Assembly: GCF_020172685.1 (NCBI RefSeq)
Contig: NZ_CP083986.1
Span: 2,730,990-2,794,989 of the forward strand
DNA: 64,000 bases
Direction of reading: 5' to 3'
DNA from: [Mycobacterium] nativiensis
GTDB lineage: Bacteria > Actinomycetota > Actinomycetes > Mycobacteriales > Mycobacteriaceae
Shown here: piece by piece, positions 1-8,700 of the stretch
Numbering within the stretch: the stretch's first letter is position 1
How the letters are laid out: every line of letters begins with the position of its first letter
Made by a program: the position numbers and the translations under genes
The notes under the pieces: model-generated
Database searches by the model: none
Told to the model about the DNA's origin: nothing
What the model saw: only the letters and a program-made list of their open reading frames with translations

Positions 1-974
1 GGCACCGTCTGACCACTCGACGGTCCATCCTGATTCACCGCCGAACCACGCACCACCGCCAAAATCCGGTCACCATCACGCTGCGCATCCGACAAACGCT
101 TCAGCACCACCACCCCGGCACCCTCGCCACGCACGTAGCCGTCGGCGGTCGCGTCGAAGGTCTTGCACTGCCCGTCGGGGGCCAACATCCCCCACCGCGA
201 CGTCGCAATGCTGTTCTGCGGGGTCAAAATCAGGTTCACCCCGGCAGCCAGCGCCTGATCGGACTCCCGACGCCGCAAACTCGCACACGCCAAATGAATC
301 GACACCAACGACGACGAACACGCCGTATCCAACATCACCGCCGGACCATGCACACCCAAGAAATACGACAACCGGCCCGCCGCGAAATTCGGCGCATTAC
401 CGAACGCGAGATAGGGGTCGACGTCACGCGGGTCGATCTTCTCGACTGCGGCCAGGGTGTAGTCGTTGGTGGTCAGGCCGACGAAAACACCGGTCTGAGT
501 GCCCCGAATCGCCTCCCTGGTGATCCCGGCATGCTCCAACGCCTCCCAGGCCACCTCCATAAGCAACCGCTGCTGAGGATCCATCGCATCAGCCTCACGC
601 GGCGAAATACCAAAAAACTCCGCATCAAACTCAGCAGGCTGCCACGACGACAAAAACCCACCCACACGCGAACAAATCGTCCCCGGCACCGAATGATCCG
701 ACGAATAGAACGCATCGGCATCCCAACGATCCGCCGGCACCCGCACAATGCCCGAACCCTCATCACACAACAACCGCCAAAAAGCAGCCGGGCCATCCAC
801 CCCACCGGGCAACCGACAACCCATACCCACCACCGCGATCGGCTCAGTGTCACCAGCCTCAGCCACCGCCAACCGCGCCGTCAGATCATCAATCTTGCGC
901 AGCGCCTCAGCAACTATCGCCCGTCGATCCGGCCCCCCGACCGAAGTTGCCGACCCAGCAACCATCCCGCTCAA
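1..974 (-). CDS. ppsC: Type I modular PKS, PpsC-like N-terminus (KS domain), truncated by window edge
   Basis: Only the first ~325 codons are present; the gene continues beyond base 1. The N-terminus carries the PDRRAIVAEALRKIDDL docking helix seen in PpsC, followed by a ketosynthase with the active-site DTACSSS and the GYVRGEG motif, in which the second copy at 10.3 kb has Ser for Gly. The start is TTG at 974, overlapping the TGA of the upstream PKS (TTGA), with a GGAGAGG ribosome site five bases before it; ATG at 965 is the alternative. The piece is almost identical in DNA to 10171-11135 except for one short patch. By position and N-terminus it should be the enoyl-reducing PpsC-type module, but the AT, DH, ER, KR and ACP domains lie outside the window, so the symbol is inferred. 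Confidence 0.8.
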   Translation of the reverse strand, partial: MSGMVAGSATSVGGPDRRAIVAEALRKIDDLTARLAVAEAGDTEPIAVVGMGCRLPGGVDGPAAFWRLLCDEGSGIVRVPADRWDADAFYSSDHSVPGTICSRVGGFLSSWQPAEFDAEFFGISPREADAMDPQQRLLMEVAWEALEHAGITREAIRGTQTGVFVGLTTNDYTLAAVEKIDPRDVDPYLAFGNAPNFAAGRLSYFLGVHGPAVMLDTACSSSLVSIHLACASLRRRESDQALAAGVNLILTPQNSIATSRWGMLAPDGQCKTFDATADGYVRGEGAGVVVLKRLSDAQRDGDRILAVVRGSAVNQDGPSSGQTV

Positions 975-1018
975 CCCAACCTCTCCGACAGCCGCGCGAG
1001 CAGCTCGTCATCACTCAT
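1..1018. repeat. Long near-identical direct repeat, copy 1 (KS-encoding)
   Basis: Copy 1 of a direct repeat whose second copy is 10171-11179. It contains the last 16 codons of one PKS and the first ~325 codons of the next. The only large differences are a patch at about 373-453, a 9-bp indel near the start codon and scattered substitutions. The left limit is the window edge, so the true length is unknown. Confidence 0.95.
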
Positions 1019-4000
1019 GTCGTCATAGGCGTCGGCGCCGTCCTGCTCGGCGGCCTCCACCAGCTCGGGCAGGATGCTCGCCAGATATCCGGTCAACGCG
1101 TCGACGGTCGGGTAATCGAATACGACTGCAGCAGGCAAGGTTTCGCCGAGGCTGTCCGACAGGGCCCGCTGCAGGGTCACGCTCATCAGCGAATCCATGC
1201 CGGACGCGAAGAAGCCGGCGGTCGGGTCCAGCGCGTGCCGCGACGCCAGCCCCATGGCGGCGACCACCTGCGAAATGACGTGGTCGCGCAACATCTCCTC
1301 GCGCTGTTCCGGTTCCGAGTCGGCCAGGGCCCGACGGAATTCGGTGCTCACCGATCCCGAACCGTCAGCCGCCGCGGGGGCGGCCAACAGGTCGTCGACG
1401 ATGCGCAGCGCCGCCCGGGTGCGGTAGGCGGTGGCCAGCCGCGGCCAGTCCGCCGCGACCACCGTGTGCCGCACCGCACTGTGCGCGCCGATCACCAGCG
1501 GCAGTGCACCGATCGCGACCTCGTCGGCCATCGGCTGCAAGCCCGATTCCGCGGTCACCTGGCGCTCAGCCTCGGATTGGGTGTCGTCCAATGACTTCCA
1601 CAATCCCCAGTTGATCGCCGTGGCCGGCAGCCCGGCTGCGCGGCGCGCGTAGGCAAAGGTGTCCAGGAAAGTGGTGGTGGCCGTGTAGTGCGCCAACCAC
1701 CGCGATCCGGTCAGTCCGGAGATCGACGAGAACAGCACGAAATGCCGCACCGGGTGCCGCAACGACAGCTTGTGCAGTACCGCGACCACATCCAGCTTCG
1801 GCCGGAACATGGCGGTGACGTCGTCATCGGTCATGTCCCGCAACGTGATCGGACCACCGGCAAAGGCCGCCACGTGGATGCCTGCCAGGGGCGGCAGGTC
1901 GGCGCCGAACCGGTCGAACAGCGCGCTCATGGCGGCCTCGTCGGCGGCGTCGGCGGCCACTGTCACCAGCGTGGTGCCGGCCGACGACAGCTCGGCCGCC
2001 AACGTGTCCAGACGCGAGCCGGGCTGCCGGGACACCGCGACGATCGTCTTGGCCCCGTTGGCCGCCAGTTCCCGAACCAGCTGCGGACCGATGTTGCCGG
2101 TTGCACCGATGACCAGATGGCAACTGTCCGGGTCGAATTCGACCGGCGCAGCCGCCCCCGTCGGCCGGCCGCCACGCAGCCGTGGCACGCGGCGGGAACC
2201 GGCCCGGTAGACGATCTGGTCCTCGTTGTCGTCGGCATTGGCCTCGGCGAGCAGGTATCCGGCGACCAGCGATGCCGGCACCGACTCGTCGACATCGACG
2301 ACTGCGCCCCAGATCTCGGGGTGTTCCAACGCCAGGGTGCGGCCCAGGCCCCACAGCACGGCGTGCGCGGGGTTGGCCCGGTCACCGTCGCCGACGGGTT
2401 GGGCGTTGCGTGTCAACAGATACAGCTTCGCCGGGGCCGCCTGGTCCAACATGGCCGCGGCCAGTCGCCGGCCCGCGTTGAACGCCGCATAGGCCGGTGC
2501 TGCGGTCAGATCGGGCGCTGCGCTGTCCGGCGCGTACACCACACGGGTGGCCTCGCTCAACGCCGCGGCCAGGGCTGCGCCGTCGGCCAGCGCAGATGCG
2601 TCCAGCGTCGCCACCGCGCCGCCGAGTTTGGCGCCCAGTTCCGCGCCGAGATCGGCCGAACCGATCACCAGCCAGGACTGTCCGGCGGACGCCGACTCAG
2701 CGTCGGTCCCGGCTTCGACGGTCGGCCAGGCCAGCTCGCACCACCACTCCGCGGGCACCGATCCGGCATTGCCGACCCCGCCGACCCGGCCACTGTCCGC
2801 ACCGGCGCCCACCGCACCGGCGGCGCGCCGAACGGCCACGGTGTCGATCCAGTACCGGTCGTGCTGCCACGGCGTCGCCGGCAACACCGGATGCGGTTCC
2901 GGCGGGTGCGGCGTCTGCGGCGGCTGCGTGGTGTGCGTGCGGTTGAGGTTGGTGTGGAAGCTGAGCGCGTCATCGCCGTTGCGCACCAGCGTTCCGACAC
3001 TGTGGTGGTGGCCGTCGAGGGCCTCCAGCGTGTCGGCAATCGCGTGGGTCAGGATCGGGTGAGCACTGACTTCCACGAACGTGGTGTGCTCGCCCCCGGC
3101 GGCCGCCACAGCCTGGGTGAGCAGCGCAGGCTTGCGGACATTGTTCGCCCAGTAGTCGGCGTCCAGCAGCGGCAGGCCGCCGGCCGGCATCGCGTCCTCG
3201 GTGACCGTGGAGAAGAACGGGATCGTCGCAACCTCGGGAGTCAGGCCCTCCAGTGCCGCCCTGAGGTCGGCCAGGATCGGATCCATCAGCGCGGTGTGCG
3301 AGGCCACTTCCATGTTCACCCGCCGGGCGAACTTGTTCTGGGCGCTCACCGTGGCGATCACCGCGTCAACCGGCGCCACCGGGCCGGCAACCACGGTCTG
3401 CTTCGGCGAAAGATAGCCCGCCACAGAGACATCCGGGTAATCAGTCAGCAGTGCTTCGGCGGCTTCGGCGTCGAGGTTCAGCAACGCCACCGCACCCTGC
3501 CCGACCTGCTGCGACATCAGCCGGGAACGGGCCGCGATCACCCGGAAACCGTCGGCCGGGCTCAGCGCCCCGGCGACGACCGCCGCGGTCACCTCTCCCA
3601 TCGAATGACCGATCACCGCATCGGGGTGCACCCCGTAGGAACGCCACAGCTCGGTCAGGGCCAGCTGCAGCCCCATCAGGACGGGCTGAACCTGCGCGTC
3701 TCCGCTGATCTCTTCGCCGCCCGAAATCACCTGCCACAGCGAGAATCCGACGTGTTCGACGAACGTCGGCTCCAGCACTGCCAGCGCCCGGGCGAAGGCC
3801 GGTTCGTCGGTGAGCAGTTGGCGTCCCATGCCGGCCCAGTGCGATCCCTGCCCGGAGTACACGAACACCGTGCCGGGGCCGCACGGCCCGTCGTGCGGGC
3901 CTACGACGCCGTCGGCCGATGTGCCGGCGGCCAGGGCCTGCAGGCCGCGTACCGCCTGAGCCCGATCCCGGGCGCAGACCGTGCCGAACTGGGCCTGCCG

Positions 4001-5749
4001 GGCCCGGTGGTGGTTGAGGGTGTGCGCGACGTCGGGCAGTTCCACCGCCGCGCCGGGGCCCTCCAGCCAACCGGCCAGCTCCTGGGCGGACGCGGCGATC
4101 CGCTCCGGGTTCCGCCCGGCCACCACCAGCGTGGTGATCGCCGGGTCTGCTTCGCGCGCCGAGATCTTGGCGGGCGGAGCCTGCTCGATGACCACGTGTG
4201 CGTTGGTGCCGCCGAATCCGAACGAGGAGATCCCGGCCCGGCGCGGATGGTCGGTAGACGGCCAGTCCTGTTGTTCGGCAACGACCTTCAATCGCATCTG
4301 GTCGAAGGCGATGTGCGGGTTCGGCGTGCTGAAGTGCAGATTGCGCGGGATCTGCCCGCGCTGAACGGCCAGCACCGACTTGATGAAGCCGACCATACCG
4401 GCGGCCGCCTCCAGGTGACCGAGGTTCGACTTGGCGGCGCCGAGCAGCAGCGGGCTGTCAGCGGGACGTCCCCGGCCCAGCACCGTGCCCAGCGCCCGGG
4501 CCTCGATCGGGTCGCCGAGCAGGGTTCCGGTTCCGTGGGTTTCGACGTAGTCGACTTCCTGCGCCGGGATACCGGCGTCGGCGTACGCCGAGCGCAGCAC
4601 CGCCATCTGGGCGGCCGGGTTGGGGGCCAGCAGGCCGTTGGAGTGGCCGTCCTGGTTGATGGCCGAACCCCGGATCACCGCGAGCACCCGGTCGCCGTCA
4701 CGGCGGGCGTCGGACAGGCGCTTGAGCACCACGACACCGCAGCCCTCGCCACGGACGAATCCGTCTGCGGCGGCGTCGAAGGCGTGGCAGGCGCCGGTCG
4801 TCGACAGCGCGCCGCTCTGGTCGAAGCCGCGGAACACCGCCGGTGACATCAACAGGTTCACCCCGCCGGCGATGGCGGTCTCGGCCTCTCCGGTCCGCAG
4901 GCTCCGGCACGCCAGGTGCAGGGCGACCAGCGACGAAGAACATGCGGTGTCCACCGTCACCGACGGCCCGCGCAGGTCCAGGAAGTACGACAGCCGGTTG
5001 GCGATGATACTCAGTGCGCCACCGGCGTTGCTCCAGGCATCGACGCCGCCCAGGTCGGCGGAGGCGTGACAGCCGTACTCGGTGATGCTAGCCCCGACAT
5101 AGACGCCGGTCTGTGAACGCCGCAGTGACGTCGCAGGAATTCCGGCGTGCTCCAAGGCTTCCCACGCGACTTCCAGCAGCAGTCGCTGCTGCGGGTCCAT
5201 CTTGACCGCTTCGCGGCTGGAGATCTCGAAGAATTCCGCGTCGAAGGCCGCGATGTCGCTCAGGAACGAGCCCCAACGGGTCGTGCGGGCAATGGCGCCA
5301 GAGATCTCGGGCGACCCGTCATCGAACGGCGCCCAGCGGTCGGCCGGTACCTCCGTGACCGCGTTGCCGCCGTCGATGAGGAACTGCCACAGCGCTTCCG
5401 GTGAGTTGATGTCGCCGGGGAATCGGCAACCGAGGCCGATCACCGCGATGGGCTCGTCGGTGCCCAGTCGACCGGGTTCGGGTGCCGAATCCTCATCGGC
5501 GGACTCCGGTTCGATGAGGAACTTCGCCAACTCGGCAACCGACGGATGCTGCCACAGTTCCACCGGAGATACCTTGCGGCCCAGCAGTTCTGACAGTTCA
5601 CCGCAGAGCACCACGGCATCGCGGGAGCCGACGCCGAGGTCGTTCAACGAGGCGTTGAAATCGATTTCCTCGGGGCTACAGCCGATATTGGTGACCAGGT
5701 AGTCTGCCAGCCAGTGGCGCAGTGCTTCTTCGTCAAATGCTGCGGTCAT
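971..5749 (-). CDS. Type I PKS: loading ACP-KS-AT-KR-ACP (PpsA-like N-half fused to PpsB-like C-half)
   Basis: 1592 residues. Visible domains: N-terminal ACP with the phosphopantetheine Ser at about residue 42 (LGVGSRD); KS about 98-525 with Cys ~268 (DTACSSS), HGTGT ~403 and [12 protein letters not shown] with GHSMGE ~716 and VASH ~816; KR with GATGNIG ~1216, Ser-Tyr ~1340/1353 (SSISG, AHYTAT) intact; C-terminal ACP Ser ~1519 (GMDSLM). The N-terminal ACP-KS resembles M. tuberculosis PpsA, which receives the fatty acyl-AMP from FadD26. From the AWPTVEAG linker onward it resembles PpsB, including the final [13 protein letters not shown]. No DH-like region lies between AT and KR. ATG at 5749 follows the upstream PKS stop by 19 bp; its stop overlaps the next PKS start. 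Predicted product: a beta-hydroxyacyl chain extended once from a FAAL-loaded fatty acid. VASH rather than HAFH suggests methylmalonyl selection (inference). Confidence 0.9.
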   Translation of the reverse strand: MTAAFDEEALRHWLADYLVTNIGCSPEEIDFNASLNDLGVGSRDAVVLCGELSELLGRKVSPVELWQHPSVAELAKFLIEPESADEDSAPEPGRLGTDEPIAVIGLGCRFPGDINSPEALWQFLIDGGNAVTEVPADRWAPFDDGSPEISGAIARTTRWGSFLSDIAAFDAEFFEISSREAVKMDPQQRLLLEVAWEALEHAGIPATSLRRSQTGVYVGASITEYGCHASADLGGVDAWSNAGGALSIIANRLSYFLDLRGPSVTVDTACSSSLVALHLACRSLRTGEAETAIAGGVNLLMSPAVFRGFDQSGALSTTGACHAFDAAADGFVRGEGCGVVVLKRLSDARRDGDRVLAVIRGSAINQDGHSNGLLAPNPAAQMAVLRSAYADAGIPAQEVDYVETHGTGTLLGDPIEARALGTVLGRGRPADSPLLLGAAKSNLGHLEAAAGMVGFIKSVLAVQRGQIPRNLHFSTPNPHIAFDQMRLKVVAEQQDWPSTDHPRRAGISSFGFGGTNAHVVIEQAPPAKISAREADPAITTLVVAGRNPERIAASAQELAGWLEGPGAAVELPDVAHTLNHHRARQAQFGTVCARDRAQAVRGLQALAAGTSADGVVGPHDGPCGPGTVFVYSGQGSHWAGMGRQLLTDEPAFARALAVLEPTFVEHVGFSLWQVISGGEEISGDAQVQPVLMGLQLALTELWRSYGVHPDAVIGHSMGEVTAAVVAGALSPADGFRVIAARSRLMSQQVGQGAVALLNLDAEAAEALLTDYPDVSVAGYLSPKQTVVAGPVAPVDAVIATVSAQNKFARRVNMEVASHTALMDPILADLRAALEGLTPEVATIPFFSTVTEDAMPAGGLPLLDADYWANNVRKPALLTQAVAAAGGEHTTFVEVSAHPILTHAIADTLEALDGHHHSVGTLVRNGDDALSFHTNLNRTHTTQPPQTPHPPEPHPVLPATPWQHDRYWIDTVAVRRAAGAVGAGADSGRVGGVGNAGSVPAEWWCELAWPTVEAGTDAESASAGQSWLVIGSADLGAELGAKLGGAVATLDASALADGAALAAALSEATRVVYAPDSAAPDLTAAPAYAAFNAGRRLAAAMLDQAAPAKLYLLTRNAQPVGDGDRANPAHAVLWGLGRTLALEHPEIWGAVVDVDESVPASLVAGYLLAEANADDNEDQIVYRAGSRRVPRLRGGRPTGAAAPVEFDPDSCHLVIGATGNIGPQLVRELAANGAKTIVAVSRQPGSRLDTLAAELSSAGTTLVTVAADAADEAAMSALFDRFGADLPPLAGIHVAAFAGGPITLRDMTDDDVTAMFRPKLDVVAVLHKLSLRHPVRHFVLFSSISGLTGSRWLAHYTATTTFLDTFAYARRAAGLPATAINWGLWKSLDDTQSEAERQVTAESGLQPMADEVAIGALPLVIGAHSAVRHTVVAADWPRLATAYRTRAALRIVDDLLAAPAAADGSGSVSTEFRRALADSEPEQREEMLRDHVISQVVAAMGLASRHALDPTAGFFASGMDSLMSVTLQRALSDSLGETLPAAVVFDYPTVDALTGYLASILPELVEAAEQDGADAYDDMSDDELLARLSERLG

Positions 5750-5768
5750 GCGGGGAACTCAATTCCCA

Positions 5769-8700
5769 CTAGATCCCGTCCCATCCGGCCGAAGCCGATT
5801 CCACGCTGTCGAACAGCTCATTCAAAACACTGTCGGCCGACTCGGGCAGGTCGCCGTCGGCGGCCGCCCGGTCGTCACTGGAAGCCTCCTCCGGCAGCAG
5901 CTTGCCGGTCAGGTGCGCCGCCAGCGCCGCAGTCGTCGGGTGGTTCCACAGCATCGTGGCCGACAGTTCCAGGCCGACGAGCGCTTCGATGTCGCGGCGG
6001 ACCGCCATCGCCATCACCGAGTTCAGGCCGAGCTCGGCGAACGGACGGTCCAGCTGCAGCTCGGCCTCCGACATACGAAGTTCGCGGGCCAGGATGCCAC
6101 GCAACCCGGTTTCCAGCTCGCTGAGTATCTCATCGGGAGCCAGCTGAGCCCAGTCGCGGGCGGGAGTGGCGCCTGCCGCGTCGCCGGGACCGGCCTCCCC
6201 TTCCGAAGGCAGCGGCACCATGACCGCCTGAGCGACGTCGTAGTGCTCGACGTGATCCCAGGCGGCGAAGGCCTCGGCCGGGGTGATCGCCCGCGACCCC
6301 ATCCGCTCCAGTTCGTGCAGCACCACGTGCGCTTCGGCGCCGAATCCGAGCCCCTTCCACGCCACCCAGTCCAGGCTGACGCTGTGGCATCCCCGCTGGT
6401 GGCGGGCACGGGCCAGGCCGTCCAGGTAGGCGTTGGCGCTGGCATAGGCACCCTGACCGGGCACCCCGAACACCGCACCGGCGGCAGCCGTCATGAAGAA
6501 GAAGTCCAGGCTTCCCGGGGGGAAGAGTTCGTGCAGCACCTGGGCACCGGCGACCTTCGGCCACATGGTGGCCCGGAGCCGGTCGGAGTCGAACTCGGTC
6601 AGCAGCTGACCCTCGGTGATACCGGCGGCGTGGATGATGCCGCGGATCTCCGGGGCGCCGGCCGCGTCGCGGCGAGCCAACAGCTCGGCCACCGCGTCCC
6701 GGGAGCCGATGTCGAGGGCAGCCACGTCGACGCTGACCCCCCGGCGCTCCAGTGCGCGGATCGCGGTGACCTTCTGCCGGACATCGGCGTCGATGTCCGA
6801 GCCGTCCCAAGCCCGCCGGGGCGGCAGAGCACTGCGTCCGGCCAACACCACGCGGCGGGCGCCGCGATCGGCGAGCCACCCGGCCATCAACAGGCCCAAG
6901 GCACCCATGCCACCGGTGATGAGGTAGGCGCCGTCCGGCTGGCACACCATCGGCTCGCGCTGCGCCGGACCGGAGATCGGGGTGAATGCCGGGGTCAGGA
7001 ACTGGCCGTCACGCAGCACCAGGATGGATTTCGCCGGGGTGCGCAGCACCCCGGACAGGGTCGCGGCGTTGTCGGCGAAGCCGGCCGAGTCATCACCCGG
7101 CAGATCCACCAGCCCACCGCACAGTTGGGGCTGCTCGGCCCGGATCACCCCGGCCATACCCCACAGGCAGCTCTGACGCACGGCGGCATCCGAGGCGGCC
7201 TCACGGACCCCCTGGGTGATGATCCACAGCGCTGGCGAGTGGGCGTCCCGCTCGGCCAATCGGGCCACCAGGTCTGCCACCTCGCCGGCCAACCGGCTCG
7301 TGCAGTCCAGGTCGCTCTCGCCTGCTCGTCCCGAGTCGGCGACGTAGATGACCGTCTGCGCTTCGGTGATGCCTGCCGAGCGGTGCCCGGCCGCGATCAG
7401 TCCGCTACGCAGCGTCTCTGCGCCAGTACTGTCCCCGACGACGGCAACCGTGCCCGGCTGATCCGGGGTCTGGGGTGCGGCGTCCCAGGGTTGCCAGTCG
7501 ATCGCGTGGGCGATCGATGTCGGGTCGTCGGTGGCGGCCGCGGCGCCCAGCGTCGTGTAGCGCAGCCCGCGGATGTCGACGCAGCGCGTGCCGTCGGCGG
7601 TGGTCAGGGCGATGTCGACGATGAGTTCGCCGTCGCCGCCGTCACGCCGGTGCACGACGACCCCGGCACGGTTGTCGGCGGGCGGTTCCCCGAGTCGGAT
7701 GCTGCCGATCGCGGCGGGCACCATCAACTCCGGGTTGGACTGGTCCACCAGTCGCGCGACGTGCAGCGCGGCGTCCAGGAGCGCGGCGGTGCCGGACGAT
7801 GATGCCGCGCCTGCCCCCGCTGTCCCCTCGATGTCGGCGAGCAGTTCGACCTTGGTCGTCCGCCCAGAGGTCAGAGACCAGTCGAACGGACGTCCTTCAC
7901 TGCCCCAGGTAAGCCACTGCGAGGTCACCGCCGCGTCGTCGAACTGGGTTCCGGCGTGGCCGTTCTTGCGCGTTGCGCCCTCGCCCAACGAATCGATGTC
8001 GCCGGGCTGGGCGATGCGAGCGCTGAGATGCTTGATCCAGCGCGCGTCGTCGCCGACCGAATTCGATGACACTGCCCTGGACAACACGACGATCGATTCG
8101 GCATCGGCGACCACCTGAATGGTCCGTGGCCGGTCGACGATGATCGGATGCTCGAAGCGGATGTCGCTGACCGCAGGCTGTCCGCTCACCTCGATCGAGG
8201 CGTCCGACAGGGTTTGCAGCAGCACCGATGCGGGCACCAGCTCGACCCCGTTGTTGCGGTGACCACCCGGATAGGGCTTGGTCTCCGGCGCCAGACGCGC
8301 CTGCCACAGGTGGACGGTCGGCGTGCTGCCGATCTTGATGTGCGTTCCCAGCAGCACTCCGGGCCGGGGCGCGGATTCTGCTGCGGTAACAGAGTTTTCG
8401 ACTTCCAGCCAGTGGTGGGTGTGCCGCCACGGGGTGGCCGGCAGCACCGGGTGCGGACCGGCCGGGTGCGGCAGCTCCCGGGGGCTCACCGGGTGCGCAG
8501 CGTTGAGGTGCTCGTGGAAGGCGACGGTGTCGTCACCGTCGCGCACCAGAGTGGCAACGCTGCAATGCGGAACCGCTTCCAGGATCTCGTCGATGGTGTG
8601 GGTCAGGATCGGGTGCGGGCTGACCTCGATGAAGGTGCCGTACTTGTCCCCCGCGGCAGCGATGGCCCGGTTGACGTGCGCCGCCTGGCGCACGTTGTTG

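Noticed and set aside
1688..4846. Plus-strand open frame of 1052 codons over the PKS
   Set aside because: It is a high-GC shadow of the minus-strand PKS; the opposite frame has full KS, AT and KR motifs and this one has Arg/Gly/His-rich nonsense.
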